From contig CM077599.1 in assembly GCA_039654915.1 (NCBI GenBank), positions 25,295,501 through 25,359,500 of the forward strand: a DNA stretch of 64,000 nt, read 5' to 3'. The position numbers and the translations under genes are program-made. This DNA comes from Aquilaria yunnanensis. Its lineage: Eukaryota > Streptophyta > Magnoliopsida > Malvales > Thymelaeaceae. Positions 10,587 to 22,030 of this stretch are shown piece after piece. Below the pieces are notes generated by a model that saw only the letters and a program-made list of their open reading frames with translations, had not been told where the DNA came from and made no database searches. Each line of letters starts with the position of its first letter. The first letter of the stretch is position 1.

Positions 10587-11216
10587 ATGGCGTCCCCACT
10601 ATCGTCCACCAATTTCCTTCTCCTTTTCTTATCTTTACTTGCAATCGCCAAACTGGCAGCAGCCACCGACCCCGACATCCTCTCCGACTTCCTCCTCCCG
10701 CCCGGCGTCTCCAACCCTGGCGGCAACTTCTTCACCTATACCGGGATGCGCTTCCTCGTGAATGCCCCTGCCCCCACCACCTTCACCGCCACCAAGGCAA
10801 CCAAGGCTGAGTTCCCGGCCCTCGACGGCCAGAGCGTCTCTTACGCTGTCCTCCGCTTCCCGCCAGGGAACATCAACCCGCCGCACACCCACCCGCGAGC
10901 CGCCGAGCTCCTCTTTCTCGCCCAGGGGAGCCTCCAGGTTGGGTTCGTCGACACTTCGAACAAGCTCTATACTCAGACCCTGCAGGCCGGAGACCTGTTC
11001 GTGTTCCCCAAAGGGCTTGTGCACTTCCAGTACAACTCCGATTCTCAGAAAATGGCCCTTGCGATTTCGGCTTTCGGAAGCGCGAATGCCGGGACCGTGT
11101 CGCTTCCGGAAACACTGTTCACTACCGACATTGACGACAATGTCCTGGCCAAGTCCTTCAAGACCGATGTTGCTACCATTCAAGCTCTAAAGACCGGTCT
11201 CAGGCCCAAGGCTTGA
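10587..11216 (+). CDS. Germin-like protein, copy 2 of the array
   Basis: Intact single-exon 209-residue cupin, closely similar to copies 1 and 3. Signal peptide is residues 1 to about 26 (mature start about TDPDILSDF). Metal ligands His100, His102 and Glu107 lie in PPHTHPRAAELL, and His146 lies in PKGLVHFQYN. No cysteines. The N-glycosylation site of the other two copies is lost (PAPTTFTATK instead of TNFT). The N-terminal loop reads LLPPGVSNPGGNFF. It ends LRPKA, the expected C-terminus. The 5' flank shares a CCATCCCATCCCCC block (near 10531) with the other copies, and the 3' flank is related to that of copy 3 (TTTGATTTT... AATAATGTCATTTCA). Third positions are GC-rich, producing antisense shadow frames up to 182 codons. 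Confidence 0.95.
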   Translation: MASPLSSTNFLLLFLSLLAIAKLAAATDPDILSDFLLPPGVSNPGGNFFTYTGMRFLVNAPAPTTFTATKATKAEFPALDGQSVSYAVLRFPPGNINPPHTHPRAAELLFLAQGSLQVGFVDTSNKLYTQTLQAGDLFVFPKGLVHFQYNSDSQKMALAISAFGSANAGTVSLPETLFTTDIDDNVLAKSFKTDVATIQALKTGLRPKA

Positions 11217-12510
11217 ACATTACAATTAGAAATTATATAATGTTTCCATGTTTTTTTTTTGTTGGGCGGCTCCTTTTCTGGGTGGATCATCTGTGCGTTT
11301 TCTTTTTCTGTGGTTGTTTGTTTGATTTTGGAATTCAAAATAATGTCATTTCAGGGATCATAATTCTGTATTCCTGTCCTTTCAAGCTTTGAAAGGTTTG
11401 CCTTCCTTGGTTCCAGAAGAGTACTTCTGTAACAGTTTCTTTCTATTTTCAGAATTGTCTTGCACTAAATAACAGAAGGCTATTACCCCCTAGAATTTTT
11501 GCGTTTATTCCCAAGTTGCCCCTAAGCTTTTTCAGTTCAACGGACTTTGGTTATTTCAAAGATCTGCCCAAGTAGTCATTCAGGCACTCAATTTAAATTT
11601 GAAACAAAACCTAACTTCAATTGCCAGAAGTGCATTCTATCAATTTTCAGTCTTTTGATGCCAAATATGCCATGTTAAAATTGCAGATAGATTTTCACTA
11701 TGAGTTTCGAACAAAAAATCTGGGTGCTACGATTAATAAGTTGTATAATGAAAGATTATCAATAGAAATTTTTGTATTGTTCCCTCTGTGAGTTGTATAA
11801 CCAAAGATTCTCAAAATTGATGAAAGATTTTCAAGTAGCAAATGTTAAATAATGAAAAAAAATTAATTATCAATAGAAATTTTTGTATTGTTTCCTCTGT
11901 GAGTTTTCAGTTAAAAAGTTAGGCTCTAAGCATCCAAGTTCCACTTGGCAAGTTGTATGAAGTTTTGGTCACTCAAGTTCAATGCAGTCATACAAGAGCT
12001 TGCTTAATTGGCACATTTTAAAAATTTTAAGGAAATTTTTAGCACATTAAAATGTTCAGGAAAAAACATTAAAGAAACATTAAATTTTTAAATCTTTAGC
12101 ATTTTCGATTTAGAAACAAGACCGGCCTGCTTTGTTACTCATATACATCTGTCTATTTCTCTGCGGTTCTTTTATAATTACCTAAATAATTAGTTATTGT
12201 AATTCTTAAATCTTTTCTATCTAGAATGAATATCATTTAAAAATTAACATTTTATTTACGCAAAAATTAATTATATTATATTTTTTGACCAAATAATTAG
12301 TAATTTTATGAATTTTTTTTACCCAACTTGAAAAATTAGAAACTAATAAAAACACTTATATTTCATAAGATTTTATTTTAAGAGTATTTTTTATGCATTG
12401 AGCATCAATCAATATAAAAATTGAATAAATAATCGCTATATATGATCTCCCCTAAATGCACCACAAAGCTTTTTTTGGTAATCAAAATGCGCCTTAAATT
12501 TAATTAAGCC
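11217..12510. other. 3' flank of germin-like gene 2 and AT-rich intergenic DNA
   Basis: Begins with 3' UTR-like sequence homologous to that of copy 3. A 40-base direct repeat (ATTATCAATAGAAATTTTTG onward) occurs at 11755-11794 and 11866-11905, part of a locally duplicated segment. No gene seen. Confidence 0.6.
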
Positions 12511-12899
12511 CCTTGGCCCGGAAACTTACCAAAACCCCCCGTGAGGTTTAGTTGAACCTACACTTTTGTTCCTATTATTTGAAATACTAACACGTACTTT
12601 TTTAAAAATTAACTCCATCATTTGGCACTACCACAAAAAAGAGAAAATGCACTACAAAACGAATGCAAAATCGTGATTGAAAATAGCAACTGAAAGTCAA
12701 TCGCTAGGCATTGTAGTCGCTAATTAGTCGGAACTAAAAATGTTCACTTTTTGTTGCGATTGATATGCGACTAAAAGTTTCAGTCACATAAATGTTAGTC
12801 ACCTTTCAGTCAAAAATGTTTAAGAGATTTTGCTATAGTCGTTCTTCAGTCGTTTTTTTAGGTGTCTGATTTGCCCGGTTGCCTTTTTAGTTGCTAAGT

Positions 12900-14110
12900 T
12901 GATTTAGAAATTTTAGATTTTTAGGGTTTAGGTTTTTTTAGAGTTTAGGATATGTGTATTAGGATTTTTATTTTTTTTTACGGTTTGGAATTTTTTTTAA
13001 GATTTAGGGATATAGAATTAGGATTTAGAGTTTTTAAGGGATTAAAGGTATTTGGCATAGATTTAGGATTTAAGATTTTTCTTTAAGGTTTAGGGTTTGA
13101 AATTAGTATAGGGTTAGGGGTATTAATTGAATCAATTTAACATATATATTAGGGTTTTGAGATTTATTTTAGTATTAATTTAGAGCTTTTTATGATTAAT
13201 TAGGGTTTGAGAATTTTTTTAGGGTTTAGGGATATATATAAAATTAAGATGGTTTAAGGGTTTTTAATTAAGTATTAGGGCATTGAAATTTAGGGTATGA
13301 GATTTGCATTTAGGGTTTAGGATTTAGGGTTAATGGTATATATAGATTAAGTTTAGGGTTTAGGGTTAATGGTATAAATTCGGTTTAGCGTTTTGGGTTT
13401 AAATAGGGTTTGTATTTAGGGTTTTGGGTTTAATTAGGGTTTAGGGTTTGCGGAAGGTTTAGGGTTTAATTAGGCTTTGTATTTAGGGTTTAGGTTTGAA
13501 GGTTAATGTGGTAATTAGGTTTGGGGTTTAGGGTTTAATTGATAGGGTTTGTATTCAGGGTTTAGGGTATAATTAGGATTTAGGTTTTACTTAGGGTTTG
13601 TATTTAGGATTTAGAGTTTAAGATTAATGGTAGTTAGGGTTAGAGTTTAGGGTATATTTAAGGTTTAAAGTTAATAGTAGTTAGGTTTAGTGTTTAGGAT
13701 TTAATTAAGGTTTAGGTTTTAATCGGGGTTTGTATTTAGGGTTAGGGTATACTTAGGGTTTAGGGTTTGTATTTAGAGTTTAGAGTTTAGGATTAATGGC
13801 AGTTAAGATTAGGATTGGGGTTTAAGTAATAGGGTTTATATTTAGGGTTTAGGGTTAATGATAGTTAGGTTTAGGGTTTAATTAGTATTTAGGTTTTAAT
13901 TAGGGTTTAGGGTTTAGGATTTAATTAGGGTTTAGGTTTTAATTAGGGTTTCTATTAAGTGTTTAAGGGTATATGGAATTAGAGTTTATGGTTTAATTAT
14001 GGTTTAGGATTTAGGGTTTAGAGATTAGGGTTAATAATATGTAATTAGATTTAAGGTTTACAATTTAGGGATATGGAATTAAGGTTTGAGGTTTTAGGGT
14101 TTTATGTCTT
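12900..14110 (+). repeat. Degenerate telomere-like (TTTAGGG)n block
   Basis: Roughly 1.2 kb made of variants of GGGTTTAGGGTTTA mixed with TTTAGGATT, TTAATTAGGG and TATTTAGGG units, G-rich on the plus strand throughout. TTTAGGG is the plant telomere unit. The block is heavily diverged, lies wholly inside the CACTA element and is not at a chromosome end in this window. Confidence 0.85.
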
Positions 14111-14316
14111 TTAATTTGGCATTTGCATGTTTAGAGTCTAATTAATTATTAAGATATGATAATTGTTCTTATTATTTTCTTTATTAATTTTAATTTTTGA
14201 AATTATGTATATGGAGAAAATTTCATGAACTTATATATATTTATGATTGTACCACATATGTAATTATATTCTTGTATGTACACACACACACATTTATGCA
14301 CATATTTATAATTTTA

Positions 14317-14441
<125 letters not shown>

Positions 14442-17099
14442 TACATACATATATTTATATTTAGATTTGTACCATTTATATGTGTATGTGTTTGTATCTA
14501 TGAAAATATAAAGAAAAATAATGAACATAACAATTGAATTTTGCTAGAACTCCGACTACATTCATGACTTTTATGACTGAACTCCAACTGCAACCTAACT
14601 GACGGAGTTCAATCGCTCCAGCTACTTCCATTCTACTTACCCGATTATCTTACATCTTTTTTAACCCTCTCATTCTCATCTCACTCTAGTCTCTCACTTT
14701 CCTCTTTTATCTCTTTCAACCCTCTTACTCTCGTCCCTCATCTTCCATCTACATCACCGGTGGTCTCGGTTTCTCCCTGTTTCTCACATTGCCTCACCAT
14801 CTGCATCACCATTTCTTGCCTTGCCTGTCCACCTCGCTTCATCGTCCTGCTCGTTGTTTTTCACTATCACAGTTCAAATCAGTCTCCCTAGCCTCGCCGC
14901 GGTCACCTTTTTGGCCTAGCCGTCTGTCATTTCTCACCATCGTCTCCTCTGCCTCCTCCACAGCTCGCCACCATCTCCTCAGTCTTCTCGGCCTCACCCC
15001 GTCCACCTCGATCTTTTCCACACCTCCTGTCCGCCTCAGCCTCCTTCGGATCTTTATTTTAAAATTTTTGATTTCTTTTCTAGATTTGATTTTTTGAATT
15101 TTGTAACTTTTTTGAATTTTATATTTTGGTATGTATTTTGGCTTTTACATTAATATAAATGTATTTTATTTAAATTTAAATTTCATTATTTGATTATTTT
15201 ATTTTTAATAATTAAAGTAAGTTAATATTCATACAAAGAATTATCAATTAAATAACAAATAAATAACTAATTAAATTGAATAATATTAATTAAACTACAA
15301 TTATATTAAATAATAATGTAAATTTTTGGAAGAAAAATCTCTCCATACATCAACTGAATTACGACTGAAAAGGCAGTCACTACTATAGCGACTGAAAGAG
15401 TCAGTTGCAAATTTGTGACTAAATTTTGACTGATATTGTTTGTCGTTTTTTTCAGTCAATATTCCATCGCAACCATTTGTGACTTGGAGAAATGCAACTG
15501 TCCTTTTTAATCGCAGGGCAGTTAGTTTTGGACTATATAGCAACTAAATCCGACTGAAATGTCAGCCACTATCTTGCATTCATCTTGTAGTGATATGCTT
15601 ATTTTTCCCTCTTAACATTCTTCTATAAAAACTTTGCCCCTAGGTTCTACATCTAACAAGCTACTCCTATTTATGGCTTGATTGGATTTCTTAACCCAAA
15701 TCCACACCATTGATTCATCTCCATTCGATCATTCTTCTTCCTCTTTCACCTAACCTCTATCTTCTTTTTCCCCGCTATTCAACGCTCCTCCTCCCCCACG
15801 TTTTTCTTTGGTCCTTCATCCCTCCTCTCTATCTCCTCATCGGCCTTTATTTTCTTTAGCGTCACTTACATTATCTCATTTATAGCCGCCTTTAAAAACC
15901 AGAATCCCAATTCCTTTAAAAACCAAAACCCAGATGGTTCCTCTTTATTGCTATTTATTTCTCCGTCCTTGTTTTTTGTGCCCTTTCCATAAACCTCAAC
16001 TAGCTTGCCAATGCCCTTGGGCATGATGCTCAGTGACATTCCTTATACATTCTTTCCTACCTTGTATTCACCATTATCGTGAGCAAGCCTACATCGACGC
16101 CTCCAATCTCTTTCTTCCATTGGACTACACCATTGCCATTGTTTTCTTCTTCCTTATCCATGGCTACTATGCCAAGATGGATGAAATGAGCAATAAATGT
16201 GAATGGGGCAATATGTTATATATTGTTTCTAGAGCAAACACAAGTTGAGGGTTGCACCTACTTCTCATAAGTGGCATTGCCCCAATTGGATATCCGGAGA
16301 GAGTGATAGGATGAATCTTGAAGAAATGTATTGGACGATGGAGATTGAAGGAAAAAGATAAAGATCAGGCCAAGATCAAGAAAGAGTGAAATCTTCCTTA
16401 GCCATTTGTTCACAACAAGTGAAGATCGCAAGAAAGTTGCCTTGATTTTTCATTTTCTCAGTTTCTTTTTACCTTGAAATTGCACCAATCTTGTAGCTCA
16501 TTATAAATTTTTATGTTGGTTCTCTTCCTGGTTAGACTTGTAGCCATGACTATAGTTAAAACAATCATCTTGATGTTGATGCTTTGCTGCTATAGCAATA
16601 AATGTGAAACTTTTCTTTTCTAACAAATTTTTTTTTCTAGGTTCTTCACTTCAATTGTAGACTAGTTTCTGTATTGATTTCTAAAACTATGTTTTGTATT
16701 TACATAACTTATGATGATTGAAGTTTACCCCTAATTCTCTAGTGGCTTCAATTAGCTAAAATGCTTATAAGACTTGAAAGTTGAGTTGTACGATCAATCT
16801 GGAATTTGAAGGCTCTGCTTTTAGATTTAGGTAGATCATCTTTATTTTATATGATAGATGCAAGGTTAAAGATGGATTAGCTCATTAGATGCATAAGTTG
16901 GGGAACAAAGTTTCTAAGGAAAAAAACTAGGAAGGCAAAAATAGATATTTTCTTTTTTCTTTTGTAACAATGAATCATAGAGTTAACTTTGTAAGGGGTA
17001 AATATAGGTATTCCAAAATAGTGGGGGAAAATTTTTAATTTTGACTAAACCTCATGAGGGGTTCAGATAATTTTCTCACTTTGGCCTTATGCTCGGGTA

Positions 17100-17380
17100 G
17101 CATCCTCATTAACGAACACAAATGACTGGATCACCTTGTCAACAAATTTGTAGTTGACTAATCAAAAGTGACCTTTTTAATATGTTGCTTTATATTGGCA
17201 TTTGCTATTTTCAACAAACACCTAAAGTTTTTTTAATATTGTACACAAAAATTATCAAAATTTTTAAATATACAATTAACTTGCAATCATTCAATAAATA
17301 AAAATATGGCTCTAATACCAAAGTCGCCTAGGCTACCCAAACACACAAATGCATAATATATAAAGTGGAATACACAGATG
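17100..17380. other. AT-rich intergenic DNA
   Basis: No gene or recognisable element end in this stretch. It leads directly into a 58-bp tandem repeat. Confidence 0.4.
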
Positions 17381-17381
17381 A

Positions 17382-17555
17382 AATCAGTTGAATTTAAAAT
17401 ATAAACTTACTATAAACTAATGAATACTAGTTTACCTATAATCGGTTAAATTTAAAATATAAACTTACGATAAACTAATGAATACTAGTTTACCTGTAAT
17501 CAATTGAATGTAAAATATAAACTTATGATAAACTAGTAAATACTAGTTTACATAT
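17382..17555. repeat. Three tandem copies of a 58-bp unit
   Basis: Units start at 17382, 17440 and 17498. Each contains TTTAAAATATAAACTTA (GTAAAATATAAACTTA in the third), TAAACTAATGAATACTAG and TTTACCTAT, with a few substitutions; the third is the most diverged. Confidence 0.93.
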
Positions 17556-19360
17556 ACCACATGTAGATGATAAATAATGATATGATGATAAATTGGTATT
17601 GTTGAAGAAGCACTCCATGCTTCAACAATATTTTTACTACTACCATACACACGTCACTAAGCAAGTTAAAAGCTAACCAAAAGAACACTGTTTCATAGGG
17701 AAGCAGTGAAGAAAGTGTTCAACAGATAGATAAGAAGAAAGCTATTAAAGGTAAAGAATACCTCTTCCTATTGAAGGATCTAGTTTAAATAGGCTGATAA
17801 CTCTTGTTGATAAGTTATGATTGCCTCAACCAATGAAGAGATAAAGGAACCACCCATAATAGCCAAAGTTTTCTTGGATTTCTTATCTTTAGGAAATCAA
17901 AATAATAAGTGTTTGTTCCTCCATAAAATAATGGATAACGCTTTTCTTTGGCATCTTTTACCAACACTGCTTTTTAACGTAAACAAAAAAGCATCTAAGC
18001 TGGAGATGCTCTTAATTTTGCTATAGGGGCCATGTTTAGTTGAAAGCACTGGCTTGATCATGTGATCATGATGATGATCATGAGGGCCTTCTTGACTATT
18101 ATTCTATGAGAGCAGCTTTTAAGCAAACCTTATGATCTTTTCTTTCATCACTAAAAGAGGAACCCCATTATATTTGAATTTTCCTCTATAAAACTTGCTC
18201 AATATAATATCTATAAAGTTTTCATCCAGATATTCTTCTTCATCACTGGTTTTTATTTTTTGGAGTCTGAGAATATTTGGCATTGATGATGCACTTACCT
18301 CACCATTTAGATTGCCAAACTATCTTTAGGCAAGGAGTAAAATAATTACAGCAAATTCATTTTGACTAGAGACAACTTAATCCAACTATTTTTTTGACAT
18401 GCCCATTTCTTTTCTAAGTGACCTTATATTTGGAAGAATTTATAGAAGTGTCATGCACCTTCACCTAAGTCTCTTGTATGCTTCTCTCCTCTCACTCTGC
18501 ACATTACTCTCTCTCTCTTTCTCTCTCCCCTAAACACCAACTACAACTCACTACCTCTTTTGCTAGTACTCCTGATAGAACTCCTCATTATTTAAATGTC
18601 TAGATTTTTAAAATCTTTAACGCAAAAATTTTGAATTCTGAGATACATTCTCTTTCAAAAGTTTATGTTTTTGGTGTAATTTATGTTCTCTTTGTCTTGT
18701 GTTCAATTTTTGTTGATCCTGTCTCCTGCAATACAAATTCATAAAATAATGGCTTCTTGCTAGTATAGAATTGCTATTGAGGATTCTGATTATTTAAACA
18801 CAATATTTTTTGCTAGATCAATTATTGGTGGGTACTTTGCATCTTTGTTTCTTAAGGCTCCAATTTTATGAAAAGCTTTTTATGATTGTTAATTGTTGTT
18901 GACTATATTAATTTACACTTAATGCTGCCATAGACCGAACATGTTGCTATGCGTGAACGTTTTCATCACTAACTTTAAAATACAACTTTTGTTACTGCAA
19001 TGGCAAATGTTCTTTGGGTTTGTTGGTTTGTTTGTTTTTAATAAGCTTGGCTTTGCCTACTCTTCGTTTTGATCTACTTTGCGTTTCATGTTAGGTTTTA
19101 ATTGGCTTGGCGTTTCGCCCTTTTTTTTTTCTTTTTCTTTTCCCTCTTTGCTTATATTGAGTCAATTATCAAACTATATTTTAGTCCCTAAAATCTTTTG
19201 ATTTTCTCTTTTGATCCCCAACATTTATTAGATGACGATTGCATCCTAAATTCTTGGTGTTTCTCAGGTTAATGATTAATCCCCACTTTTATTAGCTGCT
19301 AAAATCCGGCTGATTATCTTATTGGTTTCCAAACTTTTTATCTGATGAATTCATTTAATA
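17556..19360. other. Intergenic stretch without a supported gene
   Basis: Only short frames are present (for example 17817-18026), none with family motifs. A CT-rich microsatellite-like patch lies near 18505-18530. No splice-consistent exon chain was seen. Confidence 0.4.
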
Positions 19361-19366
19361 CTATTA

Positions 19367-19418
19367 CAGATTAAGCCAGCCAATAGACTTTGCAGATTAA
19401 GCTAGCCAATCGACTTTG
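19367..19418. repeat. 26-bp tandem duplication
   Basis: CAGATTAAGCCAGCCAATAG... at 19367-19392 is repeated at 19393-19418 with two substitutions. Confidence 0.92.
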
Positions 19419-19587
19419 CACCCGGTTGTGCATTAAATACCAATAACCTTTTTTTGTATTTTTGTGCCTGCGGAAACTTGGATTAGTCATTAGCAAAAGA
19501 GAGAAAACATGATAAATAAAACGAGAAATAAAGATTAAAGGGCAGTTAGTTCGAAACTAAATTCATGCATTGTTATGCATTATGCAT

Positions 19588-19862
19588 ATAATAAAGTGAT
19601 TATTTGTTTAAATTATTAATTTATTGAAAATTTATTTTTAAGAAGTCTAAAATGTAATTTTAAAATAATTTTTGTTAAAATAAAATACTTGTTTAATAAT
19701 TTTTTAACTTAATTATCCAACCTAAAAAGTGAAAAATTAATTAAAAATACTTGCTTTGAATAAAAATATTCTAATATTACTTTTTAGACTTCTTAAAATA
19801 TAAAATTTGAACAGATTGATAATTTGAATACTCACTTTATATACGAATAAAACACAATAATA
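19588..19862. mobile_element. Foldback MITE family B, copy 1
   Basis: AAAGTGATTATTTGTTTAAA and AAGAAGTCTAAAATGTAATT on the left are matched in reverse complement by TTACTTTTTAGACTTCTT and TTTGAATACTCACTTTATAT on the right. A second, more diverged copy is at about 42170-42400. Non-coding, 0.5 kb upstream of germin-like gene 3. Confidence 0.65.
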
Positions 19863-20436
19863 CAGTAAACTCAATGTGAAACGAATTACAGTTGCAATTT
19901 TACCTTCTGTTTTTTTTTTAATCCTTGTTCCACGGGCTTAACTCCAACTGTTCGGTGACATGGATTTTAGTAATAACCAACGGGAACAATAGAGACAAAA
20001 AATGATATATAAGCCTTATTAACCAAAATTGAGCATCCATTTCAGTAAAACCTGAGAAGCCACCAAAAATCTTTCATCGTTCAAGTCGATAACCAATCAT
20101 TTCCTTGCCATTCTTCTTTTTCGTTGGTCGATTCTAATATATATAATACCACATATTTGAATAGTTCTTGTATTTAGCCTATGCTTCTAATAATTATCCA
20201 CTTATAACTGTAAATCTGTAAAATAAAATAAAAAAACACCCGACAAAACTACAGCTAGCACAACCACAACTACAATGCCCAGTATCAGGAAGAGACAAGA
20301 GCCACACTTCGCGACTGCAACTGCTATATATTTGTCACATTCACTTTAATATCAAAACTATCTCATCCCCAGGAGACAAGCCCTTTTTCTTTTACAAAGT
20401 TCTGGCCTTGTAACTTTGTTTCTAGCAGCAACGTCC

Positions 20437-21078
20437 ATGGCGGCCTCGAAATCATCCACCACCAATTTCCTTTTCCTTTTCTTTTATGCACTTGCAATAG
20501 CCAAACTGGCGACGGCCGGCGACCCCGACATCCTCTCAGACTTCATCGTTAGCAACCCCGGCGCCAACTTCTTCGCGTATAGCGGGATGCGGTTCCTCGT
20601 GACGGCACCTGCCCCCACCAACTTCACCGTCACCTGGGCAACCAAAGCTGAGTTCCCAGCCCTCGAAGGCCAGAGCGTCTCGTATGCCGTCCTCCGTTTC
20701 CCACCTGGAGACGTCAACCCGCCGCACACCCACCCACGCGCCGCTGAGCTCCTTTTCCTTGCCCAGGGCAGCCTCCAGGTCGGGTTTGTCGACACCAACA
20801 ACAGGCTCTACACCCAGAGCCTGCAGGCCGGAGACTTGTTCGTGTTCCCCAAAGGGCTTCCCCACTACATGTACAATTCTGATTCCCAGAAAGCGGCTCT
20901 CGCTATTTCGGCCTTTGGAAGCGCGGCTCCGGGGACAGTGTCGCTTCCGGCGACGCTCTTCACCACCAACATTGACGACAATGTTCTGGCCAAGTCCTTC
21001 AAGGCCAGTGTTGCTACGATTCAAGCTCTAAAGACCAGTCTTAGGCCCAGAGGTATAATAAATGGGCTGATTTTCTGA
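20437..21078 (+). CDS. Germin-like protein, copy 3, with MITE-derived C-terminus
   Basis: Single-exon, 213 residues from the ATG at 20437 (MAASKSS), which aligns with the start of copy 1; the frame is open a further seven codons upstream but without an earlier ATG. Ligands His97, His99, Glu104 and His143 (PKGLPHYMYN) are kept, as is the NFT glycosylation site; no cysteines. Two oddities. First, a 12-base in-frame deletion turns LLPPGVSNPG into IVSNPG in the N-terminal loop. Second, the normal ending (RPRA-stop) is lost: an inverted-repeat element enters after CCCAGAG, so translation continues as GIINGLIF before a TGA supplied by the insert. The missing GCTTAAG, with the original stop, is found at 21493 beyond the insert. 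The tail change is peripheral to the cupin barrel, so function may survive, but 3' UTR and polyadenylation signals have changed. Confidence 0.92.
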   Translation: MAASKSSTTNFLFLFFYALAIAKLATAGDPDILSDFIVSNPGANFFAYSGMRFLVTAPAPTNFTVTWATKAEFPALEGQSVSYAVLRFPPGDVNPPHTHPRAAELLFLAQGSLQVGFVDTNNRLYTQSLQAGDLFVFPKGLPHYMYNSDSQKAALAISAFGSAAPGTVSLPATLFTTNIDDNVLAKSFKASVATIQALKTSLRPRGIINGLIF

Positions 21079-21492
21079 TTAGGCCCATAAACTACAAAAA
21101 ATATGACCTTTTAGCCCATAAATTAAAGCGAGTTCCCAAACAATCCCCATACTTTCAATTTTGTGCCCAACTAGCCCTTAAATACCATCCATGGGGAGAT
21201 CTCAAATGGACTTGGAGCTCTTCTCAACCCCAGGATCATCATCTAGTCCAAGTTTGTGTTGGATGACTTCAACTTAAACCAATTTCATCCATTTGGTTCT
21301 TGAAAATCAAAGGGCACAAATTGATTATAAACTAGCAAAATTCCAAAACAAGGAGGTTGTTGCTCTTTACATGAGCATCAAGGGCTAGTTGGGCACAAAA
21401 TTAGATATGTTCAAATGACATTTGGGAACCAAGTTTAGTTTAGGAGCCAAAAGGTCATACTTTTATAGTTTAAAAGCCTAATCAGGGTTTTA
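21053..21492. mobile_element. Inverted-repeat MITE inserted in the last codon of germin-like gene 3
   Basis: Left arm CTGATTAGGCCCATAAACT, ATGACCTTTTAG, TTTTGTGCCCAACTAGCCCTT; the right arm read in reverse is CTGATTAGGCTTTTAAACT, ATGACCTTTTGG, TTTTGTGCCCAACTAGCCCTT. Arms of about 100 bp around a non-coding core of about 200 bp. The gene's own 3' sequence resumes at GCTTAAG (21493) and is then homologous to the 3' flank of copy 2 around 21590-21660. The target duplication is very short or lost. Confidence 0.8.
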
Positions 21493-21960
21493 GCTTAAGA
21501 AATATGATTAGCAATACTTTTGTATTCTACTTTTCTGTTTTTCCTGTGGTGAGTGTTTGTGTTTCCTCTCATGGATGCTTGTTTGATTTTAGTTGTTATT
21601 CACTAATAAGAACAGCCAGATTCAAATAATGTCATTTCAAAGATTATGGTTATGAATTCTATCATTCCTTTGGTCTCCACATGTTTGGATCATTTGAGGA
21701 CAACCATAGATTTAATTAGTAAGATATCCTTCCAAGTTCTGTTAGTACAAAGATTTGCTTGTTGTTGGCTAGGAGTTGTGTTAATAATCCAATGCGATGA
21801 CCATCGTTTCCAATTGAAGTGGTTCAAATGGAAGGTCATCAATTTGCCCAAGCGCAATAAGACAACAACCAAGCCAATGTATATTGCAACTAACCAATTC
21901 AATGATCATCTTAAGAAAACATCTGTAACAGTATACCCACATAGATAAAACCAAAGCATG

Positions 21961-22024
21961 GGTCATTCTAGACCATGGTTATTAAAGTCTGAGGTCATTC
22001 CAGACCATGGTTATTAAAGCTTGG
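21961..22024. repeat. 32-bp tandem duplication
   Basis: GTCATTCTAGACCATGGTTATTAAAG and GTCATTCCAGACCATGGTTATTAAAG lie head to tail. Confidence 0.85.
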
Positions 22025-22030
22025 GGTCTT

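Noticed and set aside
10635..11183. Long minus-strand open frames (131, 182 and 162 codons) opposite the three germin-like genes
   Set aside because: They arise from the GC-rich third codon positions of the sense genes; they recur at the same place in all three copies and have no motifs of their own.
12626..12641. Alternative left CACTA end (CACTACCACAAAAAAG) 24 bp outside the chosen one
   Set aside because: It does not continue into the GAATGCAA match of the right end, and its flanking triplet does not resemble that at the right end.
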